Source: Monocercomonoides exilis
Taxonomy: Eukaryota > Preaxostyla > Oxymonadida > Polymastigidae
DNA: 64,000 bases
NCBI GenBank assembly: GCA_001643675.2
Contig: LSRY02000002.1
Span: 2,306,001 to 2,370,000 of the forward strand
Direction: 5' to 3'
Position numbers and translations under genes: made by a program. Numbering within the stretch: the stretch's first letter is position 1; each line of letters starts with the position of its first letter. Under the pieces are notes generated by a model that was not told the DNA's origin, did no database searches, and saw only the letters and a list, made by a program, of their open reading frames with translations. Below are positions 20,801-35,800 of this stretch, piece by piece.

Positions 20801-23800
20801 CTGAAAGGTTCGAAAGATCAACACCTTGAAGCGAAGAATGATCGAATGAATCGTCTGCTGCGTAGTCTTCAGGATTATTGCTCAAATATGGTAAAGAGGA
20901 ATGAGTTACTGCTTCGAACAAAGCAGAGCTAAACAGAAATAGATCGCGACCAAATGTGGCTTTATTTTTTGTTTCATCAAAAGTGCTACTACCAATAAGA
21001 GGAAATGATTGAGAAGAAATGCACCAAGAAATTTCGCTGTCTGGAGAGTCATCCTGAAAGCTTAGGCATATTGCTCCTCCATAACCGCTATCCTCTGGAG
21101 AATCAGAAACTTCACACTTCTGGAACGAAGAATTTGATATTTTTAGTTGTGTGCTTCCTTTCAATTGCATAAATACAGCAGCTCCTGACGTATTCTGCAC
21201 ACCAGATCGAGATTCAATGATACAATTATCAAAAGTACATTTTTCAATTGAAATCGATTGATGAGAGATTTCTTGATTTCTTCCATCTTCAGATATTTGG
21301 ACGTCTAACGATATGCAACCACCTTTTAATCCAGAATGTGAAATGCTCATGAAAGTTGAATTACTCAGCGTAACTTTTCCTTGCACCGTGACAATGAAAG
21401 AAATTGCAGATGACTCGTTTGAATGGAACTGGGGTATTGAAATATTCTTGATTTCTGTAACATCACATTTGCTTATTGAGATCAACGATGCATTTCGAAT
21501 CTCATTTTCATTGAATAATACCGTGTCTAATATTAATGAAGTCTGAAGAGAAGAAGCAACAAGTAAATAGTCAGTTGTGCCTGTAGAAAATATGCAATTT
21601 TTCATGGAAAGAGATCCTTTTGTACAATCAAAGAAATTATTTCCTTCTGAAATTGTTGAAGCAAACGTCGAGTCACTTACAGTTAGTGTAACTTCGGATG
21701 TTGATATGAAGCTTTCATTCATTCGAAGATCTGTATAGAAGCCACTTACAATACTTAATATTCCATTTGAGGCAGATATCATTTTATTTGAATGAGAAAT
21801 AATGTCTGTTATATTAACATCAGTCCAAGAAAGGAATCCTTCTTCAACTGTAACGATTGAAGATCCGTCCATAACAATAGTTGAGATATTTACATGGCTC
21901 CAAGTCAGCGAGCTTTGAGAAGCCAAATCGAAAACAGGAGATGTTCCAGATCTACTATGGTTGTTGAATATCATGTTATTTAATTGAAGAGTCCCTCCAT
22001 TGAATTTAACAATTGATGCAAAATATTCAGTAAGCGAAGTGAAGTTACTATCGGAGAACATTAATGAAGCCTGATCAGAAATTTCTATGATTGATTTCTC
22101 TCCAACAACGACTGTTTCAGTGAATAAAATACTGCGAAGTATAACTCGAGTTGCATTGCTTGACGCAACAATAAATTGCGTATTTTGAAATTTAATTGGT
22201 CGTAGAATTGCATCAGAGTCATCATTCAAAGATTCTGGAAGCAAAATTGGAGCAAATGCACATGGCTTTATTTCGAATTCACTTATATCAACACCACCTT
22301 CAGTAGAAACCAAAAACGGATATCCAATACCGTTTGATGGATCAGTTGGTATCAGATCTGCTTTATTAATAGTGAGATATCCCCCGATTTGTGCAAAAAA
22401 TGAAGTTTGTGTTGTTAAAGAAAAAGGTAAGCAAAAAGAAATATTCTGAAATTGGAGAGTATGAGACACTTCAATGAATCCAGTCGAAGATGGCTCAGCT
22501 TCTCCCTCAGAAGAACAAGGGATAGTTTGAACCAACGTTTGATTCACAACAAATTGAGCTTTATTTTCTGAAGAATTGACTTTGTTTAATTTTCTTTCAT
22601 TCAAAGGACAAGAAATATAAACAGTGCTATGAATGATGATTGATATAGACACCTCTTCTTCTGCTAATTGAATCGAATATGAAATAGATTGACAATGATA
22701 CTCTTCAAAGCCGCAAGATGTTGTGTCTTCCCCGTTTGCAGAAACATGCAATGGCTTGCCTTGTTTATTCATCAAGTAGAAAATGAGGGAAATAGCTGGC
22801 TCCTTATGACTGTCAAATCCGATTAAGGCCGTATGATCGTGCTCTTCAGCTTCAAGGTCGACGAATGGAAGCCGGCAGCATATAATGCTAATCAACAAGG
22901 AATTTGACGATACAAACAAATCTCTCCCCATCGAAGCAGAGTTTTGGGTGCTGTCTCCTAACACCGGGAAAGTTGGGTTCACAATCATCCAATTTACGTC
23001 AGGATCTGAAAGGAACAAATACAATGCACCACCCTTTCCAGTATCATTTTCTTGATATGGAGCAGAGCATGAAGAAAAATTGGAGTTATTAACTACAGCA
23101 GTAACTTCATTCGTTATTTGAATAAACAAGCATCCTCCGTTACCGTCAGAAAGTGGGCTATCAGTAGAATTTTCAATTTTGCAATTATCAAAATCACACG
23201 ATTCAACGAGGATAAGTGGCTTCGTATCATCAATTGAACATTCAGTAAGATCGCAGCTGCCCTCGTTTCTCAGACCATTGTTGGTAGTTATTATCTTTCC
23301 GAAAGATATGCACGATCCATCACTTGATTGACGACTGATATTTGTGAACGTTGAATTACTAATAGTTACTGGAAGATTTGCTTTGTTAAATGAAAGAACA
23401 GCACAGGAGATAAGGTTAAGATCAGAAAAAGTGGTTTCATTTATTTCGACTTGGGTTCCATCTTCAATCTCAACAATTGGAGAAGTTAAATTTTGCATAT
23501 TGCTAAATGTAGATTGCAATATTGAAATGGAAGATTGAACAGATTTAATAACTGAAATTGAAGATGTCAAAGATGTGATTGTCGATTCTGATATCGATAA
23601 TGAAGAAGAACTTTTAGCAACAAATATTGCATTATCTTCCACCGATAAAGAGGAAAATTTTGTATTTTGCAACGTCATTGAAGTGATTTCAGCAATTGAA
23701 GACTGACTGACCTTTAAAAGAGAAGAAGAAATGACTATTGAAGGAAGATCTGAAACAGAAACGTCTGAAGTACTCACTTCCTCTGACACATAAGGCATAA

Positions 23801-26800
23801 CAGGAACGATGTTAAGCGACGACACACAAAAAGTTCCTCCAGTAATAACAAACAGCACACACCCAATTGATGAGTTTTCTGCAGTTGGTACTAAGCAAAC
23901 TTGAGTGATTGATGTTTCTCCATTTGAATAAACAAACACAGCTTCGTGAGTGAGCAAAACACTTGGTACACAAAGAGAAATATTTGTAATAGACAGCAAA
24001 GCTTCGTTGTTAATGACTCCAGGACGAGATCCACCAACCGAATCCTTTATTATAAAAAAGCAGCTTTCGCGTAATGGGTCTCTGCCAATATACAGCGAAG
24101 CAAATATGTTGTCTACATCTTCTTCAAATGTAAGTGTGCCATTAACAATAACACAAGCTTTATCAGAAAGTGCCGTATTGTGTATTCTTTCTTCCATCCA
24201 TCCCAAGCTTCTGCAAGTATAATTCACAAATCCACATGCAGAAGTATCGATTCCATCATCGAAAACATATCCAACAGGAACAGAAATAACAGTTTCTCCT
24301 TCATTAACTTCCTTATGAGGAAATGGAATGATGTAATATGACAAAGGAATAGCTGGAGCACTAAAGTTATCAAAGCCTTCAAGCGATGAATGATCAAACC
24401 AATAATTGTCAAGTAGAACTGAATCAAACGAGTCATTGTTTAATGATTCCGTAAGATTTCCAGAATTAACAAAAACATCTCTGCCAAACATGGCGTTGTT
24501 CTGAAGCGAATCTCCGAGCACTGGAAATGTAGTCGATTTAAATGACCATTGTGGCATTGTATTTACCATATAAATACAAACAGCACCCCCTTTTCCTGTT
24601 GCTGTTTCAGCTTCAAAAGGAACGCTGCACGAAGAGAAAGAAGTATTTTGAACCAGAGATTGAGCTTCCCCTTTCATCTCAATCCACAGAGAACCTCCGT
24701 GTCTGTTGTCATTTGTTTCGTTGGTAAGTTCAACTGCTGTTGAACATTCTGAAAAAGATGTGGAGTTAATCAAGAGACTTGAACCTGTATTTAGTTGTGC
24801 AGACATTGAACCTCCATTTTGCTGGCTACGTTTAACATGACAATTAGTAAATGTGCAGTTTGTAACAATAACGTTATAGTCTTCTTCTTCTTCATTTTTT
24901 GAAACTGTATGCTTGGACCACGCATTTTCTCGATTGCTTTGCATGTCATATGCTCCATTTTGTAGTTGAGATGCAGTAGACATGCTGTTGATAATACTAA
25001 GCGCGCAACCAAATCTAATTCCATTTGATGAAATAGCAGAAAAAGTGCAATTGCTTAATTTTAAAAAGTTCTTTCCATTAACAATAATTAATGATCCATC
25101 GCTTAGAGAAATATTCTCAAATGTGTTATTACTAACAGTCAGATTGAAACGAGAGTCTAATTGAATTAATGAGCCAGAAGAATAATTCAGATTATTGAAA
25201 TTGCAGTTCTGAAGTGTAGCACGTCCACCATTTGTGCATTTGAATGTGGATGCTGTTCCCGTTGCCCTCTCGTTGTTCCAGATGATCTCTTGAAATTCTC
25301 CGAGTGCCTTATTTCCGTCGCATACCAAAAATGGAGTATTCGATAAGGCAACGTTCGAGGCGCGCTTTCGAGTCAATCGATTCGATGCAAAAGAATCAGA
25401 AGGAAAAGATGAAAAAGATGAAGACGATGAAAGTGAGGCAGTTGGAGTTGTCTCACATAGAATAATATTTTTCACATATAGCGTTCCAGACAAAGTCATC
25501 GAAAAAGGATATTGAATAGAGTTTCTGGATTGTGAGGCAATGACACAATCAATAAAACTCAAAATTGTGCTTTCTGTTCCGTTAAGAGTAAATAGCGCTT
25601 TGTACGTTATTAAATCATTCAAGACTCTAAAGCGAAGAGAAGAAAACTTTGTTGTTGTGTTTATGAGCACGCAAGAATGACTTCTGAGGCTTAGACGGTC
25701 AATCATTGTCATCATTGAATCATTGTTTGCTCCATTCACAACAATCCCTTCTCTGACAATATATTCCGGAGCGGAAATTGTCATTTCATCACTGATGAGA
25801 AAACTGTAATCAACACAGATGTTGATAACGTTCTCAAAGTATAAGAATTGATCTATAGCCTTTTTGAGTGTTTTGCATGGAAATTCTTCTCTTCCGCAAA
25901 TATGTCGATCTGATCCAAGGTCGTTGTCGAGATGAACTGTTTCTGGAAACGCGGAATAGTATAAATACAAATCAATAGCATCTGAAGGATCAAATTGGTC
26001 ATATCCCATCATTATTTGATTTTCGTGTTCATCAGCATCGCGATCATAAAATGAGATGCGATGTGTTGCGTTCATTGATATGTTTAGATCTTCACTCACA
26101 ATAAAGATATTCTTTCCCCATCGAGCATCGTTCTCAGTGAATGTCATAACCGGTCCAATCTCCCAATCAGCATCTTTTTCATCCAGAAATAGATAAATAC
26201 CACCACCTTTTCCTTTTTCATCATCACCAACATTGGAAGGACAAGTGCACTGAGAAAAAGTCGAGTTATTAATACTCATCTTTGCCATCCCACTTTGAAG
26301 AAGTTCACAAAATGTTCCTCCTTTTGCTTCAACATTCACTGAATTGCAACCAGAGAATGTGCAATCAAACACATTCACTTCACACAAATACTCTGATGGC
26401 GTTGGAACACGAGAACTGCTATTGGTTAAATTCATAAGGCTGTCGCTTCCCATCTTAAAGATGGACCCATCCCCTGTTGTACCTATGGAGGTAAAGGTGC
26501 TACTATTCAGTTTCAGTGAATGATGACCAAGTGTTCTTATCAAATTATTAGACAACAACATCAAGTTTTCAAATAATGAAGAATTGATACTCAGCGATGC
26601 ATTGTTGGAAATTGTAATAAAAGAGTTGGTTCCGTTTTCAAAAATATCATTAAAAATAGATCCATTTAATGTAGCAGTAGCCGAAGAACCTTTAACATCA
26701 AGCAAAGATGAACGTAACTGAACGTTTGTTCCATTATTAAGAGATTTTTGAATTGTGAACAATTCAGTTCTGAAAGCACCAGACAAGACAGAAAAAATAG

Positions 26801-29800
26801 TATATTCGATGCAAAATAATCGCTGCGTTGAAACAAGCGAGCAGTTTATTAGCAAGCATTCACCACCTTCGATTTGAAGAAACGATTCTCTTCTGTTCAG
26901 AGTTGATGGTATTCGAAGCATTATTCGGCTGAAGCAAACATTTGTTTTGACAACAAACAACTGCTCTCTCGTCTTTCCGGTCGTTTCGTCTCTTAAAGAT
27001 AATTCATTCACCGTGATTGAAGAAGAATGAGGTTCTGTTCCATCAATACTTCTAAATTCGAAATCATCGTTTTCTAATGTGAGTTCATTTGTTGCGTTCA
27101 CATCATTTCCAATTACGAGAATCTTTGGATCTCCTTCGTGATACCAAGTCCAGTCAAATCTTGTGAGGGCAAAATTAATCGTCTGACAATGGAATTGCTG
27201 CAATCCACAGAAATCTGTATCACTTCCAAGATTTGACAAATACACGTAGTCTTCAAGCGCAAGAAGATACAGAACAAGTGGAATATGCTCATCCTCGTTG
27301 CGGTTGCTGTATCCAGCCATTGATCTAAAATTTTCATCGGTTGCTCTTGCCTGCAGCAAAGGAAAATGAGTTTCCACAAACTCCTTATTAAGCAATGGAG
27401 CAGAAACAAACACATTTACACCAAAATCAGCTTCATTTGCAGTAAAGTTATCAGTGTTAATTGAAAAGTTGGGGCTTTCATTCACAACATACAAAAACAC
27501 ACCGCCACCTTTTCCGAATTGTGTATATCCTTTTGCAGAGTCACTTCTCTGATCTGTTGGATCGTAAACAATGCCTTCAGTAATTGGTGCCTTACATTCT
27601 TCGAAAGACGTATTTACCACATCTATGCTTGATTGTTGCCCAATCTCAAAATAAACAGCACCTCCACCGCTTTTGGTTTCTGTTACGCGGCATCTTTTGA
27701 AGGTACAACCATCAACATAAACTGCCGGCTCTATTTCATTTGATGAGGATGAAACAGTCACTCCGCATTGACACCACACACAAGAGCCATTTCCTTCAGC
27801 GCGCGTTATACTCGAAAAAGTTGAATTTAATACAGAGACTTTAAGTGAATTTGTTGATTCAACAATGGAAGAACTATCAAAAATTGCGTCTGAGACAATG
27901 CTATTCTTCAAAGTTATTGAACCTGAATCATTTATCACATTCAAATTTCTTGTTTCAAATACAATCGCAAGACTTTTACCAAATGTCAGTGCTGGAGATG
28001 ATGCTGTCCCAGATATCCACGGAGCATTTGTTAAGCGCGAAGTCATCAATGAAGGATGAAGTGAAGCAGAGAACGATAAGTCTTCAAAAACAGCTTCCCC
28101 TCCATGCACAACAACAAGAGAAATTTGAATTTGTTGAGTTGAATCCGTCGATTGAATCATACAACTGGAAAATGTCAGAGTTGATCCGGATTGAGTTATC
28201 ACATTTTCGAGTGCTCCTTTTTGCTCCATCGTCACAGGAAGGATAAAAGAAATCCCGTTAAAAGTGCATACAGTTTCAACTTGAAAAAGTGAAACAAAAA
28301 TTCTGGTTGCATTCACTAAAAGTGCTGGTTTTGGAGTTTCTGTCTCTGGGCTTAATGTGAAGCTTTCATACGAAGTATCTAAAATAATCTGCTCTTCCAT
28401 ATCCAGCCTTTGATTAAGAATTACACTTGGCCTGTTTGTGGAGGCAATGCGTTGATGATTCAAAGCATAAGACAACGTCTTGCATGCATATTCATCAAAT
28501 CCACATCCTATGTTATCCGCTCCATCGAAAAACACGTGCAAGGGAATTGTTGGGTCTTGCAACAGATACTTTATTGGTATATAAACTTCTGGTTCAACAC
28601 GCTGCGATCCTACAATTTCTTTGTGCCACCATTCGTCAAATACAAAGTTTGGAAATGCAACCAACGTAGATGTTTGGAGAAGATCTGGAGATAACACGAA
28701 AATATTACGTCCAATATCTGCTTGATTGTCTTGCCAATTTGCATTTGGCACGTCGAAAACATAAGGCGATGTCACATTTTTCAGAAGTAAAGATACACCT
28801 CCTCCTTTCCCAAGCAGTGACGGATGGAGAGAATCGTTGGTGAATGGTTCTGTGCGAATTGATGTATCTTCAGTCGGTGCATAGCAGTTTTCGAATGAGG
28901 AATTGGTAAAAGTCAGAGGAGAATGGTCATTCAGCTCAGCATAAACTGCTCCTCCTTCAGCATCATTTTCAATCACAGAACATAATGTGAAAGTACAATC
29001 AGTTATTTTCATTGGATGCTGAGACGACGAGTCTGAATTGCTAAATTTTGATAAAGTCGAAGATCGATGACTGCTTTGCAAAATAGTAGTCTCGCAGTTG
29101 TTCTCTATGTGAAGGCACGCCCCATTTTTCTTTCTTCGCGTTATACTCGTAAAGGTTGTTCTATTCATAGTAAGTTCCATAATCTGATCAATCATAAAGG
29201 CAGATGCATCTTCGAAGATCAGATTGTCAAAATGGCAGTCCTCCATTTGAAGTATTGATCCACCAAAAAATAGAAGGGGACCTTCATTTCCAACTCGTGT
29301 ATCATCAGTAGAAAGTGAGGAAAATGTCACTTGATTACATTTTAATGTGCCACCACTGATAATAAATATCAGGCCTTGATCGTAAAGTCCTTCGCAATCG
29401 ATGAATACAGAATTGCTAATCTCTATAACTCCTTCGTTCCCAGCATGAATAATTGTCCATCCCAGCCAATTCTGTATTGTCATGTCGTTAATACAAGCTT
29501 TTCCTGTTTCAACAGAAAGCAAATACATTTTTGTTCCAGCATTTGCATCGACCATACTAACAGATATATCAGACAGAGTTAAAATTGCAGTTGAGTTTTG
29601 AATTGTGAACAGTTCGCCAAAGGTGCATTCAATTGGAAATTTGAAAGCCATGTTTGAAAATGTTGAGCTGATCTCGACTTGCAGAAGAGACAAATGGCGA
29701 TCCGGGTTTGGTACATCAGCAAATATTGCAATTTCCATATCAGGAGTTCGAGCTGTTACGCTATATTCAAAATCTGCAAAATGATATTCTTCATCGAATG

Positions 29801-32800
29801 AGAAGAAAGTGCCATCCAATACAATGTTTCTGGCAGATTCTGAAAACAGCAATTCTACTGCATACGAAAGAGAAGCACAAGGATAATCTGTGTGCCCACA
29901 AGCGGAGAAGTCGTGTCCTCCACTAAACACAGGCGACGATTCGTGGAAGTTGTATTCGTTGTCCCATCCGCTAACGTAAGCAGGTGACGGACGCGGGCGA
30001 AGAAAGGCAGCAAGCGGAATGGGCACACTGGTGTTTCTGGATTCATATCCAAGATAGTTCGTTAAAGTTGATGTTTCAAAATATTGACTTGATGTAATTT
30101 CTTTCAATTTGTTATTTCCAAATAGCATTTCAGTCAGATTGTTTGCATCCAAAAAGAGAATAGGTGCAACAAGAGCTTTACACGTAGTGTAAGTATTATT
30201 TGAAAGTACAAACTCATATTCATCTTGATCAGCATAAAAATAAGCAACGCCCCCTTTTCCAATTCCTGCCGGAGCAATCGATACAAGATTGGACTCTGGA
30301 TCTGGAACATCAAGAGGGAACAATATTCCATCGCTATTTGGAACAATACAATACGTAAAGTTATTTGATTCGATAGTTATTTTCATAGATGATGCAAGAA
30401 TAGATGAGAAAACTCCGCCATTATGCTGATCCGAAGTCGCAGCACAATAAACAAATGTATTTTGTGTAAAAGAATGTGTAGTGCTTGCAGCATTGCTTGT
30501 GATATGTGAATAGACCGATCCGTCAACATCCATTGATCTAATATACTTGAATGTCGATCTTGAGCAGCTTATGTTTGATGATTCAATAGTCATTAGAGTT
30601 GTTCCAATAAATGAAAGCCATTCAAAGACACTTCCATAAATTGTCACTTCTCCGTTTGTTGCTGCCAATATCTGCGTTGTCGAAGAGCTAACTTTGTGAA
30701 ATTTGGAGTTTTGGACAGATAATCTTCCAGAAGATTCAGCAAGAAAAAGTGATGCATCTGTTGACCTTACATCCATAAGTTCCACTTCATTCAATGAAAG
30801 TTCTGATTGTATTCCAGAAGAAACAAGAAACGAGGAAGAAAATGTTGTGTGCTGTAATACAAAATTGTTAAGTGTAATAGTCCCACCTTTTGCTGTGGCA
30901 AAAGAAAAGCCAAATGAAGATGAACTTCCATCTGCGTTTGAAGCACCTGGACTTCGAGAGGACATTGCACAATCAGTCAAAGTCAAAGACGAGCTCTCAC
31001 AAAGGAAAAATGTTTGGTGATATCGAAGAGTTGGATTAAAAGCGAATGTGATGTTCTCAAATGAAGTGATTTTTTGTATTATCAAAAATCCTCTTGGCTG
31101 TGCGGCTCGTGGTGATGGGTCAGTCACGTTTATTGCAGTTCCTTTACTCTCCACATAAATGAAATATCGATCGACATTGAAAAGGATCTCATCTTTAAAC
31201 GAAAAGCACCATGGAATCAAGCAGGCACTAAGCAGACTGTTTGTTGATGATCTCCAAGTCTTGGCTCCAGCTATTGTTTCACATGGATATGTGACATTTC
31301 CACACCCAGAAAAGTCATGCCCGTTTTCAGTACCAATATAAACAAATGTTTCTGTCATGATCTGAGGCCAGAAATAGCACTCGAGAGGAATCAGAAAGGA
31401 AGTGTTTCCGTTCTCATATCCACACATGTTTGTAATGTGATACTTATCAAACGTAAAGCTGAACTTTGCAGGTGAAGTAAACCTTCCAAGATTGGGAGAT
31501 TCAATGAAGAAATAAGATCCATTGACTGTTGTATCCTCTGTGAATGTTAAATCATTTAGCTGAACTGTGTCGGAAATTCCCCCATCAGTCACATAAAATG
31601 CTTTCCCAAAGCAGAGATTGTTGCTATCTGGAGGAACAAAGCAGTTGGCGAATGAAGCGTTCGACACAATAAGCTGAGCATTGCGTCCAAGCGAAAAATA
31701 GCCCGCGCCTCCTTTTGCGCCTGCCACATGCGACGAACAGTTCTCAAAAATGGAGTCAGAAATGCTAAATTGAACCAAAGCATACGAAGATGATTGGCTA
31801 ATTAGAGAAAAGACAGAGCCATTAGTGTTTTCTGTTTCAATCTGTCGAAAGCTGCAGTTGTTCACATTCAGCCCTCCAAGCGAAGTGGATTGAACGAGTG
31901 CATGCTGAGAAAGATTGTGACTTGAAAAGATAACTTTATTGAAGCTTAGAGAACCTGATGATGATGATGTGATGATGCCAGGTGCTCCGTCAGTGTGGAA
32001 ATAGTCATCAAGCGTATAATCATCAATTACTACAGAACCAGAACCAGACATAATTATAAAGGTGACGCAGTTGGTCAAGCGATTGTTTGATAGCTTGAAA
32101 GTTAGAGGAGGAATTGCCATGGATGAAAGCTGCAATGTTCCCGCTTCAACATTAAACAACGAATAGTTAAGCTCCTGCTCATGTCCGACAATTTGAATTT
32201 CACATGCATTGAAATTCAGCACAGCAGATGAAGAGCTCAGAGAGAAAATGCACGAAGTATTCAATTCTGGAAGTAAGTTAAATGTGATGTTTTCAAACTT
32301 AACTCTGTTTTGAACTTGAATAAGTTTATTTTGGTTAGATCCATTGTAGGTTGGATTTTCTACGTCTCTTGCAATTCCTTGCGTTTCAACATACACTTCA
32401 TATTGATTATATCTCAACAATTCCTCTTCGCAAAAGCTGAATTCGTCGAGAAGAGAAATTTTTGCACCTTTGTTGCGAAATCTCAGTTCTCCTGCTCCTT
32501 TAAACGAACGGCACGGATAATCAGCAAAGCCACACATCGAAAAATCCTTGCAAGTATCTCCTTTTCCAACTCTTGCAAAATCTTCGTTTGTTAAATCACG
32601 CAGATATAAAACTAGAGGAATCAAAAAATCGAATTTCCCATCTTCATAGCCAACCATGGAAACCATATCTTCAGGAGGTCCAATAAGCCCATGAGCAAAA
32701 CGAAAAGTGTTGTTAGACACCAATGCAGATAAGTTTTTGCCTTCAAAAAACAACTTTGGTCCGAGATAAGCCGTGCAAGACGTAAAAGTTAAGGAGTTTA

Positions 32801-35800
32801 AACTGCATGTCTGTGGAGAATCTTTCAATGTTCGTAGATAGATACCTCCTCCTTTTCCTGATGATGCTTCATCCGAAGGAGCAGAAGTTTGTGTAAATGA
32901 ACAAGTATCAAAATTGAATTTGTGGTCTGATTGAATAAAAATGAAACAAGCACCTCCTGCTCCTTTTTCTCCCGACACAGAGCAAGAAGAAAAAGTGCAA
33001 TTACGAAATAGAGAATCCTTATTATCATAAATATAACTGGGATCACTTGTGTATTCCAAAGTGACTGCTGATCCATTTCCAGAAGAACGAGAGATGCTGG
33101 TGAATGAGCAATTCTCTGCATTTAGCGATGCGCTGTCTCCACACATCATTGAATGCTTAACATTGTTTTGGTTTGAGAAATTCGTGTTCCTTATAGTCAG
33201 TATACCAAATGAGCGAGAAACAAAAAGCCCGTCCTCTTCCAATGTTGTTGATATGGTTTCGTCGATTGCAGCGTTGTTAATAACAGCACTTGATGAAGTT
33301 CCTTCCGTAGAAACAATCGGAACATTTAGGAATTTAACCTTTGGTAATTTTGTTTCATCGACATTTAGCTTTCCCCTTGAAACAAGAATAAGCGTGTAAT
33401 CAACTTGCGTAACACCAGTATTTGGAATAAATTCAATTGTTGTCAAATTCAACTCTGCGTTGTTTGCGCATTCAAATGCGGCAGAACATGTTGCTAGCTG
33501 AGCTGGAATAGTCAAATGAAACTTACTAATTGCGCATGATACACGGCACATGAAAGGAGCAGTTTGAGACGTTGTAAAAGTATCCAAAAAGAATGGGAAC
33601 ACAACACTGGGATCGTTGGGCTCAATTGAAAAGCTATAACCTTCCAATTTTAGTACTCTTCTGAAACGAAAACTGTCTAAGACTTTGATTGTACGAGGAG
33701 ATGAAGCTAGTCTTAATCGCGCTACTCCGCCGATTGTCTCGCAGCACCGGTCAAGCAACCCGCAAGCACTTGTATCTGTTCCATTTGCAGCAACGTAAAT
33801 AGGCTCATCCGGTAATGATCGAAAATAGTAAATCAGAGGAATTTGGATTGTTTCATTGTTATCCTCAACGCCAATCATCAACGAAATCCAGGCATCATTT
33901 GTCTCATCCGTTACAAATTGGATTGAATCATGATTGATGACTGATCTTAAAATTGGAGCTTTCACAAAAAGATTCGTGCCTTTCCATGCAGAGCATGATG
34001 TAAAGCGCGTCTGTTGAAAAAGTTTAAAGTTTTTAGCATTTGTTCCAAGTGTAATTGCGATGGCTCCTCCCATTTTTCGTCCAGACTCCATTGTTGGTAC
34101 GCCACAGCTTTCAAATGACACAGGACTTGACTTTGCAACTCGAAATGCCCCCATAGAATCTGCCGTGTATGTATGATCAATCACCACAGATAAGGCACCT
34201 CCATTTCCATTAGCAGAAGACAGTGATGAAAACGAGCAGTTGTCGATTTCAAAGGAACCAGAATATGAAGTCATAGTCATCTCAACAGTTGAGCCATCAC
34301 CCATTTGGCGGCTTATATGCTGAAAGTTGCACGAATACAGTGAAAGATTTGCATTACTGCAAACAATAAACGCAGTGTTTGTCATAACGACTTCCTCCAC
34401 AGTGGTACTAGTAATACTTGTTGTACCATTCAGAAGTTGGAAGAATGGATAATCAAATTGAGAGGAAGTTAACGCTGATACTATTTGGCAGTTGATAATT
34501 GATAAAACAGAAGAGTTACTCTCTCCCACAGCAAACATTGGAACCGAAGCTGCAGAACGTAAAAGTTTCATCAGCTGCAAAGTCAGAGATCCGATTTTAA
34601 CTGAGCCCAATCGTTGTGCAGTCTTTGATGTTATGAAAAGTTTATCTGGGCCATTTCCTTTGATGTTAATCGTTTTAGATTCAACCGCAAACTCCGATTC
34701 AGAATAGTTACCATCAACAACAAAAATTGGCTTGGCTCTGTATGTTTCGTTCCATATTTGAACTGCATAAGCCACCGTTTTGCATGGATATTCCTCCAAA
34801 AATCCACAATTATTCCAGTCCTCACCTGTATCTTTATTCACATAAATTTCTGGACCCGAAGGAAATGGAATCTGAGTGTTTGAAATTGAGCCACTTATCC
34901 AACAGTGAGGAATATCACTAACTGAATAAGATGCACTCGAACCGCTCAAGATCGAAAGACGTCTTTGAGCGCCATTGTAGCATAGATCAGAAGAGCCAGA
35001 AGACGCAGTGTTGCGTATGAAAGAGCAACTAGATACGGTCATTTGAATTGACGGATTATCTTCAACCATTTCTATGAAAATGGCTCCTCTTCCATTTGTA
35101 GAACTGCAAGTAATTATGCTGCAATTTGAAATTGAAAAGTCTCCTTTTTGAGAATGAACAGCTATTGCGCTTCCATCAGAAACAGATTTTGAATTGGTAA
35201 AGCTACATTTCCGAATACATGATCCAGCTCCAGAATATTCTGTATAAATTGAGCCTCCCATTCCTGTGCCGGTAGTTGAGCAATTTGTAAAAGTGCACTC
35301 TTCTACTTTCATTTGTTCGTTGTCCGTTATGCAAGATATTCCACCCCCATTCGAAGAAGATGTACATCTTGTAAAAGTGTCTCCATTAAAAGAAGCAGTT
35401 GTTTGTGTTACGGTGTAGTCTCTATTGCTTCGCGCGTTTGATGATGTAAACGTCAAATATCTTTGCCGTTTTTCTGAATATGAAGTGGAGCACATGAGAA
35501 ATGTTGAATTGCAGATTGACGTGGATTGAAGTGTGCTATGAAGTGAAAAAATACCCCCGCTAAGTGGATTGTCGGAATGATAAAATGTGCATCCGTCGGC
35601 TATTTCCTCGTCCACAGAAAACAAAATTTCCTGTTGTGTTTTTTCAGATGATAGGCGAAATTTTTGAATTGAAAAATTTGAAATTAATACATCGCGCAAA
35701 GAAAACACGTCAAATTGTCCATGGACAAATGAAAGGCGCTCATATTGGCAGGAATGAGATTCAAAAGAAGAAGTCGTGATTTCCAATGATCCAAATTCAT

